DNA of 64,000 nt from Luteococcus peritonei (GTDB lineage Bacteria > Actinomycetota > Actinomycetes > Propionibacteriales > Propionibacteriaceae). The position numbers and the translations under genes are program-made. The notes under the pieces are model-generated. The model was not told the origin of the DNA and made no database searches. It worked only from the letters and a program-made list of their open reading frames with translations. Positions 52,514 to 60,895 of this stretch are shown one piece after another (the first letter of the stretch is position 1; each line of letters opens with the position of its first letter). The stretch is taken from assembly GCF_039526385.1 (NCBI RefSeq), contig NZ_BAAAIX010000015.1, positions 1 through 64,000 on the forward strand. The letters run 5' to 3'.

Positions 52514-52643
52514 CCCGCGTCTGACGAGCCCTCCCACAGGGCAGAAACCGTCCGGGCGCGTGACGCCCGGACACCCCCACCAGCAGGTCTGTCAGAACCT
52601 GCCGCCCGTGCTCACGCGCCATCTCCAACCGAGGTGAGCCACA
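52514..52643 (+). promoter_or_regulatory. attenuator region between leader peptide and sirA
   Basis: A 130-nt untranslated stretch with a perfect hairpin, GTCCGGGCG/CGCCCGGAC (52550-52558, 52564-52572), and a second one, GCAGGT/ACCTGC (52583-52588, 52597-52602). GAGGTGAG before the sirA GTG is the ribosome binding site. The arrangement fits coupling of leader translation to exposure of the sirA start. Confidence 0.6.
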
Positions 52644-54341
52644 GTGAGCCAGAATCCCGCAACCGAGACCGCGCCGAGTCGCGTGCGCCTTCCCAGGGCC
52701 GGGCAGTCCAAGGGCCAGTGGAAGGTGGACGGCCACGAGCCGCTGAACCACAACGAGGAGTTCAAGGCCGAGTCCAACCCGCTGGACGTGCGCCAGCGGG
52801 TGATCGACACCTACTCCAAGCTGGGCCTGGAGTCGATCCCCACCGATGACCTGCACGGCCGCTTCCGCTGGCTGGGCGTCTACACCCAGCGCAAGCAGGG
52901 CATCGACGCCCGCCAGACCTCCAAGCTGGACGCGGATGCGCTGAGCGACGACTACTTCATGATGCGGGTGCGCATCGACGGCCAGCAACTCACCCTGGAC
53001 CAGGTCCGCACCCTGGGCGGCATCGGCGTCGACTTCGCCCGGGAGACCGCCGACATCACCGACCGGCAGAACATCCAGTTCCACTGGCTGCGGGTCGAGG
53101 ACCTGCCCGAGATCTGGACCCGGCTGGCCGCGGTGGGCCTGAGCACCACGGAGGCCTGCGGCGACACGCCGCGTGGCTTCCTGGTCAGCCCGGTGGCCGG
53201 CATCGCCGCCGACGAGATCATCGACCCCACCCCGCAGGCCCGCGCCATCGCGGAGCGCTGGATCGGCGACGAGTCCTTCGCCAACCTGCCGCGCAAGTTC
53301 AAGACCGCGCTCACCGGCCATCCCAGCCTCGACGTGGTGCACGAGATCAACGACATCTCCTTCGTCGGCGTGCAGCACCCCGAGCTGGGCGCCGGCTACG
53401 ACCTGTGGGTGGGCGGCGCGCTGTCCACCACGCCGCGGCTGGCCGAGCGCCTCGGCGCCTTCGTGACGCCCGAGCAGGCCGTCGAGGTCTGGGCCGGCGT
53501 CACCGGCATCTTCCGTGACTACGGCTATCGCAAGCAGCGCACCAAGGCCCGGCTGAAGTTCCTGCTGGCCGAGTGGGGGCCGGAGAAGTTCCGTGAGGTG
53601 CTGGAGACCGAGTACCTGGGCTACCGGCTCGCCGACGGCCCCGCCCCGGCCCGCCCCACCGGCTCGGCCGAGCACCTGGGCGTGCACCAGCAGAAGGACG
53701 GCCGCGCCTATGTCGGCTTCGCCCCGGTGGTGGGACGGCTGTCGGGCACCCTGCTGAACCAGATCGCCGACCTGGCCGAGGCCGCCGGTTCGGGCCGGAT
53801 CGCCTTCACCGTCAAGCAGAAGATCCTGGTGCTCGATGTGGATCCCGAGAAGGTGGACCAGCTGGTGGCCGGGATGGACGCCATCGGGCTGACCGCCCAC
53901 CCCTCGCCCTTCCGGCAGGCCACCATGGCCTGCACCGGCATCGAGTTCTGCAAGCTCGCCTTCGTCGAGACCAAGGGCCTGGCGGCGCGCACCATCACCG
54001 ACCTGGAGCAGCGCCTCGGCGACGTGGAACTGGACCGCCCGATCAGCCTGAACATCAACGGCTGCCCCAACTCCTGTGCCCGGATCCAGATCGCCGACAT
54101 CGGCCTCAAGGGCCAGCTGGCCGGCGACGACTTCGCCTTCCAGGTGCACCTGGGCGGCGGTCTGGCCAGTGCCGACCGCGAGGAGGCCGGCCTGGGTCGC
54201 ACCGTGCGCGGGCTCAAGGTGACCGCCGACGACCTGCCCGACTACGTCGAGCGCGTCACCCGCAACTACCTGTCCCACCGCGAGGGCGACGAGACCTTCG
54301 CCGAATGGGCGCACCGCGCCGAGGAGGACGTGCTGCGATGA
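52644..54341 (+). CDS. sirA: ferredoxin-dependent sulfite reductase (NirA/SirA type)
   Basis: A siroheme/4Fe-4S enzyme of 565 residues reducing sulfite to sulfide. Two ferredoxin-like half domains and two catalytic halves are present. The cluster ligands are CTGIEFCK near residue 432 and NINGCPNSC near 471. The Tyr in GVYTQRKQG and the Cys in TTEACGDTPR correspond to the Tyr-Cys pair next to the active site of mycobacterial NirA. It is the first gene after the attenuator, and a chelatase that may supply siroheme ends the operon. GTG start. Confidence 0.93.
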   Translation: MSQNPATETAPSRVRLPRAGQSKGQWKVDGHEPLNHNEEFKAESNPLDVRQRVIDTYSKLGLESIPTDDLHGRFRWLGVYTQRKQGIDARQTSKLDADALSDDYFMMRVRIDGQQLTLDQVRTLGGIGVDFARETADITDRQNIQFHWLRVEDLPEIWTRLAAVGLSTTEACGDTPRGFLVSPVAGIAADEIIDPTPQARAIAERWIGDESFANLPRKFKTALTGHPSLDVVHEINDISFVGVQHPELGAGYDLWVGGALSTTPRLAERLGAFVTPEQAVEVWAGVTGIFRDYGYRKQRTKARLKFLLAEWGPEKFREVLETEYLGYRLADGPAPARPTGSAEHLGVHQQKDGRAYVGFAPVVGRLSGTLLNQIADLAEAAGSGRIAFTVKQKILVLDVDPEKVDQLVAGMDAIGLTAHPSPFRQATMACTGIEFCKLAFVETKGLAARTITDLEQRLGDVELDRPISLNINGCPNSCARIQIADIGLKGQLAGDDFAFQVHLGGGLASADREEAGLGRTVRGLKVTADDLPDYVERVTRNYLSHREGDETFAEWAHRAEEDVLR

Positions 54342-55183
54342 GCGATGCACCCGTCGACGGAAAGCCGAAGGACCTCACCCGCCAGGGGGACAGCCTGGGG
54401 GCCGCGGCCCGCGAGGGATTCGTGGCGCCCGGACTGCAGCTTGGCGCACCCGTGGTGCCGGCAGCCGGCAGCCTGCGGACCGGCCCGCGCCGCAGCACCG
54501 AGGAGCTGCGCGCCCTGGTGGACGCCAACCAGCAGCGGCTGGCCACCTCGAGCGCCGAGGAGCTGCTGGGCTGGGCCGCCGAGGAGTTCGGCGAGGCGCT
54601 GGCGGTGGCCTGCTCGATGGCGGCCGACACCATCCTGCCGGCCCTGGTCAGCCAGACCATCCCGGACGTGGACGTGCTCTTCCTGGAGACCGGCTTCCAC
54701 TTCCCCGAGACCCACCAGACCCGCGACGCGCTGGCCACCAGCTGGCCGGTGAACGTGGTCGACGTGCTGCCCGCCATCACCGTCGAGCAGCAGGACGAGC
54801 AGTACGGGCCGAGGCTCTACGAGCGTGACCCGGGCGCCTGCTGCGGCATCCGCAAGGTGGAACCGCTGGCCCGCGCGCTGTCCGGCTACGAGGCCTGGGT
54901 GACCGGCATCCGTCGCGAGGACAATGCGCTGCGCGCCAACGCCCAGCTGCTCGAGTGGGACGCCACCCACGAGCTGGTCAAGCTCAACCCGATCGCGGCC
55001 TGGAGCTTCGAGGACGTCCTCGACTTCGCCACCGGCCACGGGGTGCCCACCAACCCGCTGCTGGCTGACGGCTACCCGTCGATCGGCTGCCAGCCGTGCA
55101 CCCGTCGCGTCGCCCCCGGAGAAGACCCCCGAGCCGGCCGCTGGGCCGGTCTCGCCAAGACAGAATGCGGAATCCACCTGTGA
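54338..55183 (+). CDS. cysH: phosphoadenylyl/adenylyl-sulfate reductase
   Basis: A thioredoxin-dependent reductase of 281 residues producing sulfite. It has the PP-loop-like core (VACSMAADTILPALV), the cluster-binding pair CCGIRKVEPL and the second pair CQPC, and the C-terminal catalytic Cys in ECGIHL. The four cysteines (CC...CxxC) imply a 4Fe-4S cluster and hence preference for APS. No cysC-like kinase is in the operon, which agrees. The ATG overlaps the sirA stop. The first 45 residues are a variable extension. Confidence 0.92.
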   Translation: MSDAPVDGKPKDLTRQGDSLGAAAREGFVAPGLQLGAPVVPAAGSLRTGPRRSTEELRALVDANQQRLATSSAEELLGWAAEEFGEALAVACSMAADTILPALVSQTIPDVDVLFLETGFHFPETHQTRDALATSWPVNVVDVLPAITVEQQDEQYGPRLYERDPGACCGIRKVEPLARALSGYEAWVTGIRREDNALRANAQLLEWDATHELVKLNPIAAWSFEDVLDFATGHGVPTNPLLADGYPSIGCQPCTRRVAPGEDPRAGRWAGLAKTECGIHL

Positions 55184-56079
55184 GCCACACCATGAGCCAT
55201 CTGGATGCCCTCGAGAGCGAGTCCATCCACATCTTCCGAGAGGTCACCGCCGAGCTGGAGCGCCCGGTGCTGCTGTTCAGCGGCGGCAAGGACTCGATCG
55301 TCATGCTGCACCTGGCCGCCAAGGCCTTCTGGCCGGCACCCGTCCCCTTCCCGGTGATGCACGTCGACACCGGCCACAACTTCGACGAGGTGATCGACTA
55401 CCGCGACCGCACCGTCGAGCGGATGGGCCTGCGCCTGGTGGTCAAGAAGGTGCAGGACTACATCGACGACGGCCGCCTCACCGAGCGCCCCGACGGCACC
55501 CGCAACCCGCTGCAGACCGTCCCGCTGCTGGACGGCATCGCGGAGAACCGGTTCGACGCGGTCTACGGCGGTGGCCGTCGCGACGAGGAGAAGGCGCGCG
55601 CCAAGGAGCGCATCGTCAGCCTGCGCGACGAGTTCGGCCAGTGGGACCCGCGCAACCAGCGCCCGGAGCTGTGGAACCTCTACAACGCCCGCCACCGCCC
55701 CGGCGAGCACGTCCGCGTCTTCCCGCTGTCCAACTGGACCGAGCTGGACGTCTGGCGCTACATCGAGCGCGAGGGCATCGAGCTGCCCGGCCTGTACTAC
55801 GCCCACCAGCGCGAGGTCTTCTGCCGCGACGGGATGTGGCTGGCCGTCGGCGCGGTCTCCCAGCCCCGCGAGGGCGAGCAGGTGGAGACCCGCCAGGTGC
55901 GCTACCGCACCGTCGGCGACATGTCCTGCACCGGCGCCGTCGACTCCGAGGCGATGGACGTGCACGACGTGGTGGCCGAGGTGGCCGCCACCACCATCAC
56001 CGAGCGGGGCGCCACCCGCGCCGACGACCGGATGACCGAGGCGGCCATGGAGGACCGCAAGAAGGAGGGCTACTTCTGA
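55180..56079 (+). CDS. cysD: sulfate adenylyltransferase subunit 2
   Basis: The N-type PP-loop catalytic subunit (299 residues) forms APS from ATP and sulfate. The PP motif FSGGKDSIVMLHLA is near residue 34. Other blocks are HVDTGHNFDEVIDYRD and VYGGGRRDEEKARAKERIVS. Two starts are possible: GTG 55180, overlapping the cysH stop, or ATG 55192. I use the coupled GTG. It works as a heterodimer with CysN. Confidence 0.94.
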   Translation: MSHTMSHLDALESESIHIFREVTAELERPVLLFSGGKDSIVMLHLAAKAFWPAPVPFPVMHVDTGHNFDEVIDYRDRTVERMGLRLVVKKVQDYIDDGRLTERPDGTRNPLQTVPLLDGIAENRFDAVYGGGRRDEEKARAKERIVSLRDEFGQWDPRNQRPELWNLYNARHRPGEHVRVFPLSNWTELDVWRYIEREGIELPGLYYAHQREVFCRDGMWLAVGAVSQPREGEQVETRQVRYRTVGDMSCTGAVDSEAMDVHDVVAEVAATTITERGATRADDRMTEAAMEDRKKEGYF

Positions 56080-57419
56080 TGAGTGCCACCACGACCGACA
56101 CCACGCTGGGGGAGTCCACCCTGCTGCGGCTGGCCACGGCCGGCAGCGTCGACGACGGCAAGTCCACCCTGGTGGGCCGGCTGCTCTTCGACAGCAAGAA
56201 CATCCTGGCCGACCAGCTCGACGCCGTGGAGCGGGTCAGCCGCGAGCGCGGCCTGACCGGCGCCGACCTGGCGCTGCTCACCGACGGCCTGCGCGCCGAA
56301 CGCGAGCAGGGCATCACCATCGACGTGGCCTACCGCTACTTCGCCACCCCGGAACGCACCTTCATCCTGGCCGACTGCCCCGGGCACGTGCAGTACACCC
56401 GCAACACCGTCACCGGCGCCTCCACCGCCGACGTGCTGGTGCTGCTGGTGGACGTGCGTCGCGGCGTGCTGGAGCAGACCCGGCGCCACCTGGCCGTCGC
56501 GGCCCTGCTGCGCGTGCCGCACGTGGTGGTGGCGGTGAACAAGCTCGACCTGGTGGACTTCGACCAGCAGCGCTACGAGCAGGTGGCCGCCGAGATCCAG
56601 CAGGTGGGCCGTGAGCTGGCCGTCGAGGCGCTGACCACCATCCCGGTCTCGGCGCTGCAGGGCGACAACGTGGTGGAGCGCTCCGAGCGGATGGGCTGGT
56701 ACACCGGCCCCAGCCTGCTGGAGCTGCTGGTCACCATCAGCCCCGAGCAGGGCCGCGAGGAGCTGCCGCTGCGCTTCGGTGTGCAGTACGTGCTGCGTCC
56801 GCAGCAGGCCGCCATCAGCCCCGAGCACGTCGAGTACCGCGGCTATGCCGGCCAGGTGGGGCAGGGCACGGTGCGCGTGGGCGACGAGGTGGTGGTGCTG
56901 CCCGGCGGTCGCACCACCAGGGTCGTGGGCATCGACACCGCCACCGGCAGCCTGGAGCAGGCCGCGGCGGGGGAGTCGGTGAGCCTGCGGCTGGCCGACG
57001 AGATCGACATCACCCGCGGCGAGCTGATCGCCGCCGCCGGCGACGCCCCGCAGCCGGTCACCGAGGTGGACGCCATGGTGGCCTGGCTGGGCGACGCCCC
57101 GCTGCGGATCGGCCAGCGGGTGCTGCTGAAGCAGACCACCCGCACCGTGCAGGCCATCGTGCGCGACATCGAGGGTCGACTCGACCTCGACACCATGACC
57201 CCACAGCCCACCGAGCAGCTGTCGCTCAATGACATCGGCCGGGTGCGGATCAAGCTCGCCCAACCCGTCATGGCCGAGGACTACCGCACCTCTCGCGTCA
57301 CCGGTGCCTTCCTGCTCATCGACGCCCAGCAGGGCCTCACCCTGGCCGCCGGCATGGTCACCGACCCGGGCGCGCCGGGCATCGTGCACGCCGCCTCCGC
57401 CATCAACTGGTCCATCTAG
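56079..57419 (+). CDS. cysN: sulfate adenylyltransferase subunit 1 (GTPase)
   Basis: An EF-Tu-like GTPase of 446 residues whose GTP hydrolysis drives APS formation by CysD. The P-loop is GSVDDGKST near residue 26, the switch region REQGITIDVAYRYF, then DCPGH near 110 and NKLD near 165, followed by beta-barrel domains. It ends without the fused APS-kinase (CysC) domain seen in many bacteria. Overlaps cysD by 1 bp (TGATG). Confidence 0.95.
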   Translation: MSATTTDTTLGESTLLRLATAGSVDDGKSTLVGRLLFDSKNILADQLDAVERVSRERGLTGADLALLTDGLRAEREQGITIDVAYRYFATPERTFILADCPGHVQYTRNTVTGASTADVLVLLVDVRRGVLEQTRRHLAVAALLRVPHVVVAVNKLDLVDFDQQRYEQVAAEIQQVGRELAVEALTTIPVSALQGDNVVERSERMGWYTGPSLLELLVTISPEQGREELPLRFGVQYVLRPQQAAISPEHVEYRGYAGQVGQGTVRVGDEVVVLPGGRTTRVVGIDTATGSLEQAAAGESVSLRLADEIDITRGELIAAAGDAPQPVTEVDAMVAWLGDAPLRIGQRVLLKQTTRTVQAIVRDIEGRLDLDTMTPQPTEQLSLNDIGRVRIKLAQPVMAEDYRTSRVTGAFLLIDAQQGLTLAAGMVTDPGAPGIVHAASAINWSI

Positions 57420-57444
57420 CCCACCCCCTGAAAGGAACGAGACC

Positions 57445-57609
57445 ATGAACTCGATCATCAGCCTGGCCCTGCTCGTGCTCTGGGTCGCCGCCGTCGCGGT
57501 GAGCCTTCGCCCCCGCCGCGACGAGCCGTGCGCCATGCCGGGCATGGTGATGGAGTCCGTCGGTCTCGACCAGCGCCCGGTGCTGGACCAGCGGGGCGGG
57601 CAACGATGA
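57445..57609 (+). CDS. 54-residue membrane protein in the sulfate operon
   Basis: A short gene with a good ribosome binding site (AAAGGAACGA) and a 4-bp stop overlap with the TauE gene, so it is probably real. One membrane helix (MNSIISLALLVLWVAAVAVSL) is followed by a basic RPRR stop-transfer and a 30-residue cytosolic tail with one Cys (EPCAMPGMVM). No family is recognised. Position suggests an accessory of the sulfite/sulfate exporter or a tether for the pathway. Confidence 0.65.
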   Translation: MNSIISLALLVLWVAAVAVSLRPRRDEPCAMPGMVMESVGLDQRPVLDQRGGQR

Positions 57610-58517
57610 GGCGGCTGCTCACCTTCGCGCTGGCCGGCCTGGTGGCGCAGCTGATCGACGGCTCGTTGGGCATGGGCTACGGCGTCACCTCCACCTCGGT
57701 GCTGCTGGCCGCCGGGATGACGCCGGCGGTGGCCTCGGCCTCGGTGCACCTGGCCGAGCTGGGCACCAATGTGGCCTCCGGGGTCTCGCACTGGCGGCTC
57801 AAGAATGTGGACTGGTGGCTGGTGGCGCGCCTCGGCGTGCCCGGTGCCGTCGGCTCCTTCCTGGGCGCCACGGTGCTCTCCCGGATCTCCACCGAGGCCG
57901 CGCAGCCGGTGATGGCGCTGATCCTGGTCTCGCTGGGTGTCTTCATCCTGAGCCGCTTCACCTGGCGCCCGCCGCAGGTGGCGACGGCCACCACCTCGCC
58001 GCACGGGCGTCGCTTCCTGGCGCCGCTCGGCCTGCTGGGTGGCTTCGTCGACGCCACCGGTGGTGGGGGCTGGGGCCCGATCTCCACCACCGCCCTGGTC
58101 AGCGCGGGACGCACCAGCCCGCGCACCGTGATCGGGTCGGTGGACACCAGCGAGTTCCTGGTCTCGCTGGCCGCCTCGCTCGGCTTCCTGCTCAGCCTGG
58201 GCAGCACCGGCGTCCGGCTCGACCTGGTGCTCGCCCTGCTGGCCGGTGGCTTGGTGGCCGCCCCCGTGGCGGCCTGGCTGGTGAGCCGGATCCCCGCCCA
58301 GGTGATGGGCTCGCTGGTGGGCGGTTTCGTGGTCCTCACCAACCTGGCCACCCTGTTCCGGGCCTTCGACGTGCCGGGTTCCGCGCGGTTGCCGATCACC
58401 CTGCTGGTGCTGCTGGCCTGGGCCGTCGCAGTGGGCGTGGGACTGCGACGGCTGCGTCGCGACCGGGCCGAACAGGCGGAGACCTCGGTGCCCGATGACC
58501 ACCTGGTGGGTGTCTGA
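57606..58517 (+). CDS. TauE/SafE (TSUP) family membrane permease
   Basis: A transporter of 303 residues with about eight membrane helices in two inverted halves. The TSUP pattern GSLGMGYGVTSTSVLLAAG is in the first half and GGFVDATGGGGWGPISTT in the second. The family moves sulfite, sulfonates or sulfate. In this operon it may export excess sulfite or take up a sulfur anion; direction is not readable. Ends in a 1-bp overlap with the CbiX gene. Confidence 0.87.
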   Translation: MRRLLTFALAGLVAQLIDGSLGMGYGVTSTSVLLAAGMTPAVASASVHLAELGTNVASGVSHWRLKNVDWWLVARLGVPGAVGSFLGATVLSRISTEAAQPVMALILVSLGVFILSRFTWRPPQVATATTSPHGRRFLAPLGLLGGFVDATGGGGWGPISTTALVSAGRTSPRTVIGSVDTSEFLVSLAASLGFLLSLGSTGVRLDLVLALLAGGLVAAPVAAWLVSRIPAQVMGSLVGGFVVLTNLATLFRAFDVPGSARLPITLLVLLAWAVAVGVGLRRLRRDRAEQAETSVPDDHLVGV

Positions 58518-59176
58518 TGTGGCCGTCGGGGATCCTGCTGGCCGCCCACGGCACCCGTTCGGCGCAGGGACGGGCGGTGGTGGAGCAGCTGCGCAGCCAG
58601 TTGGAGCAGCGCCTGTCCGAGCCGGTGCGGCTGGGCTGGGTGGATGTGGCCGAACCGCACGTCGACGAGCTGATCGCACCCGGTGATCTGGTGGTCCCGG
58701 CCTTCCTGGGCGCGGGCTACCACGTCAAGCACGACCTGCCCCGGTCGGTGGCGCGCGCGGATGGCGCCGTCCTGACCGCCCACCTGGGCCCCCACGAGCT
58801 GGTGCTGGATGCGGTGCACCAGCGCGTCGTGGAGGCGGGCGGGCCTTGGCCGCTGACCCTGCTGGGGTGGGCCGGCTCCTCCGATCCGGAGAGCCGCGCG
58901 GAGGCCGGCACCGCTGCGGCGCTGCTGGCCTCCCGCTGGGGCGTCACGGTTCGGGTGGTCACTCCCGCCGAACTGCCGCAGGCCGTCGCCGCCGGACGGG
59001 CGGAAGGGTTCGAACGGGTCGGGGTGGCCAGCTACCTGCTGGCCCCGGGCTTCTTCGCCGACAAGCTGGCCGACGGCGGTGCCGACGGCTGCTCCGCGCC
59101 GATCGGGGCACACCCCTGCCTGGTGGACCTGCTCTGCGAGCGGGTGCGGGCCCCCTTGGCGCTGCGCACGGCCTGA
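58517..59176 (+). CDS. CbiX/SirB-type sirohydrochlorin chelatase
   Basis: The protein has 219 residues and a chelatase fold. The metal-site His is in LLAAHGTRSAQG (residue 11) and a second in FLGAGYHVKHDLP. The C-terminal half is a degenerate repeat of the first, as in long-type CbiX. In this operon it most likely inserts iron into sirohydrochlorin for the siroheme of SirA. Uroporphyrinogen methyltransferase is not in the window. Confidence 0.85.
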   Translation: MWPSGILLAAHGTRSAQGRAVVEQLRSQLEQRLSEPVRLGWVDVAEPHVDELIAPGDLVVPAFLGAGYHVKHDLPRSVARADGAVLTAHLGPHELVLDAVHQRVVEAGGPWPLTLLGWAGSSDPESRAEAGTAAALLASRWGVTVRVVTPAELPQAVAAGRAEGFERVGVASYLLAPGFFADKLADGGADGCSAPIGAHPCLVDLLCERVRAPLALRTA

Positions 59177-59205
59177 GCGGATTCCGCCCGGTCCGGCCGG
59201 GGCGA

Positions 59206-59373
59206 TCAGCGACGCTCGCGGACCGGCTCCTGCAGCTGGGCGTCACGCTCCAGGAAGGCGTCGCGCATGCCATGACGGACGCCCAGGCGGACCAGCACGT
59301 AGAGCACGGCCGCACCCAGCACGGGGGCCAGGAAGCTTCCCATCACGGCGGCGAGCATCTCCACGGTTCCCAT
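59206..59373 (-). CDS. small membrane protein
   Basis: An ORF of 55 residues encoding one membrane helix (AVMGSFLAPVLGAAVLYVLV, about residues 9-28) and a charged cytosolic tail (RHGMRDAFLERDAQLQEPVRE). Its composition and codon use match its neighbours. The ribosome binding site is weak. Similar short proteins are common but unnamed in actinomycetes; the function is unknown. Confidence 0.55.
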   Translation of the reverse strand: MGTVEMLAAVMGSFLAPVLGAAVLYVLVRLGVRHGMRDAFLERDAQLQEPVRERR

Positions 59374-59476
59374 GCCTGCAGCCAATCACGGTCCTCGCGG
59401 GCACTGCCAGCACCGAAAGGACAATGCCGCCTGCTCTGACCGAACGGCCATGGGTGCCGTGGAGACCTGGCGGTTG

Positions 59477-60280
59477 TCAGGCGTCGTGCAGGGACAGGTC
59501 TCCCGAGGCGGTACGGATCCGGGCCTGCAGCCGCGGGGCCCCGCCCACCGGCTCGCCGCGCGAGCTGAGCCGGTTGTCCAGGTCTCCGCTGGCGGTGGAG
59601 AGCTCCTGCCAGACCGGCAGCCCCGCCACGACGCCGACGGTGATGTCGCCGGAGCTGGTGCGGGCGGTCAGCTCACCCGCCCCCATGCTGCTCAGTGTGA
59701 TGTCACCCGAGGAGGTTCCCAGCTCCACCGGGCCCGTGCAGCGCTCCACCGCCAGGTCTCCGGAGCTGGAGGCGAGGGTGACCGGGCGCTCTGCCGCGAT
59801 CTCGTCCACCGTGATGTCACCGGAGGCGGAGCGCAGCTGTCCGGCCTCCAGCACGTCGAGGGTGATGTCGCCGGACCTGGTGTCCAGCTGCACGGTGCCC
59901 GGGCGGCCCTCCAGCCGCAGGTCGCCGGAGCCGCCGTCGACGCGCACCGCACTCCCGGCGGGCAGGTGGACCTCCACCGTGACGCCCGCGGTGTGGCCCA
60001 GCGAGAGGCTGAAGCGTCCGATCTGCAGGGCGAAGCCCTTCTCCGGACCGGCGGTCAGCAGGGGAGGCACGACCACCTCCAGGCGGTCGTCGCTGCGGCT
60101 GGTCTTCAACGAGTGCTCCAGATAGGCCGGTTCGCTGGCCGTGATGACCACCTCGGCCTCGGGCGTCGTGCGGTCGAAGAAGAGCTCGACGTCGGCCTCG
60201 GAGGCCACCAGGTCGAGGCGCATGCCCGGGGTGAACGGATGGGTGGTGGCGGTGGTGGTGGGTTCGGTCTGCGTGGTCAT
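59477..60280 (-). CDS. DUF4097-family beta-repeat protein
   Basis: A protein of 267 residues dominated by short beta repeats built on SGD (GGSGDLRLEG, TRSGDITLDV, SASGDITVDE, SSSGDLAVER, TSSGDITLSS, TSSGDITVGV, TASGDLDNRL, TASGDLSLHD), giving a right-handed beta-helix-like stack. No signal peptide or membrane helix. The ATG at 60280 has GGAG 7 nt upstream; a TTG at 60292 is less likely. It follows a ribbon-helix-helix gene by 12 bp, a pairing I have seen in other actinomycetes but without known function. Confidence 0.82.
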   Translation of the reverse strand: MTTQTEPTTTATTHPFTPGMRLDLVASEADVELFFDRTTPEAEVVITASEPAYLEHSLKTSRSDDRLEVVVPPLLTAGPEKGFALQIGRFSLSLGHTAGVTVEVHLPAGSAVRVDGGSGDLRLEGRPGTVQLDTRSGDITLDVLEAGQLRSASGDITVDEIAAERPVTLASSSGDLAVERCTGPVELGTSSGDITLSSMGAGELTARTSSGDITVGVVAGLPVWQELSTASGDLDNRLSSRGEPVGGAPRLQARIRTASGDLSLHDA

Positions 60281-60292
60281 GATGGTCTCCAA

Positions 60293-60751
60293 TCAGGCCC
60301 AGCCGGTGATCCGGCGCTGGCCTCGGTGGCTGTTCTTCTGCGGTTCGAGGGCCTGGCGGCAGGCCTCGGTGATCCAGCTGTTCAGGGAGGTGCCCTGCGC
60401 CTGGGCGGCCGCCTCGGCGCGACTCTTGACCCCCTCGGGCAGGCGCAGGGTGATCCGGCTGGTGGTCTCGTCCTCCTCGACGGGGCCGGCCGGTGCGGGT
60501 GGGGCCACGATGCTGCGGTCCAGCACCAGCTCGGGTTCGCGGCCGACCATCCGGACACTGACCTGCTCGTCGCCGAGCTGGGCGCTGACCTCCGCGGCGG
60601 CCTCGACGAGCACCTCCAGCAGCATCAGGCGCAACGAGGCGTCCAGGGTGGGGGCCAGCCGCTCCACGACGGAGCGGGTCTCCTGGTCGGCCAGGGCGGT
60701 GGCGTGGGCCAGCTCGCGAGCCAACGAGGCGAGGTGTGCGTCCAGTTGCAT
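60293..60751 (-). CDS. ribbon-helix-helix (HicB/Arc-like) DNA-binding protein
   Basis: The protein has 152 residues. The N-terminal 90 form an acidic helical domain. The C-terminus is a ribbon-helix-helix (SRITLRLPEGVKSRAEAAAQ, then GTSLNSWITEACRQAL). No toxin-like partner of the HicA type is adjacent; the partner is the DUF4097 protein. The promoter contains a 21-bp palindrome in its spacer, so this protein probably represses its own operon. Confidence 0.8.
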   Translation of the reverse strand: MQLDAHLASLARELAHATALADQETRSVVERLAPTLDASLRLMLLEVLVEAAAEVSAQLGDEQVSVRMVGREPELVLDRSIVAPPAPAGPVEEDETTSRITLRLPEGVKSRAEAAAQAQGTSLNSWITEACRQALEPQKNSHRGQRRITGWA

Positions 60752-60757
60752 GACATC

Positions 60758-60786
60758 AGCATGACACCATCATGGTGTCATGTGAA
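60758..60786 (-). promoter_or_regulatory. autoregulated promoter with 21-bp palindrome
   Basis: On the minus strand TTCACA (60781-60786) and CATGCT (60758-60763) are 17 nt apart and the ATG follows after 6 nt (leaderless). Arms ATGACACCAT and ATGGTGTCAT around one C (60761-60781) fill the spacer and overlap the -10, so binding there would block RNA polymerase. Confidence 0.7.
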
Positions 60787-60837
60787 GGGGTTGGTGGTGT
60801 CAACTTGTCGGGCTGCCTCAGGTGCGGCATCAGCACA

Positions 60838-60877
60838 CGACGAGGGGCCGACCGGATCTCCGGTCGGCCCCTCGTCG
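60838..60877 (-). terminator. terminator after pepN
   Basis: Arms CGACGAGGGGCCGACCGGA and TCCGGTCGGCCCCTCGTCG pair perfectly over 19 bp, 19 nt after the pepN stop. Confidence 0.85.
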
Positions 60878-60895
60878 GTGCTCGTCTGCAGGCTG

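Noticed and set aside
59206..60786. A toxin-antitoxin locus
   Set aside because: The RHH protein resembles antitoxins, but neither neighbour resembles a known toxin. It is kept only as a finding about a self-regulated pair.
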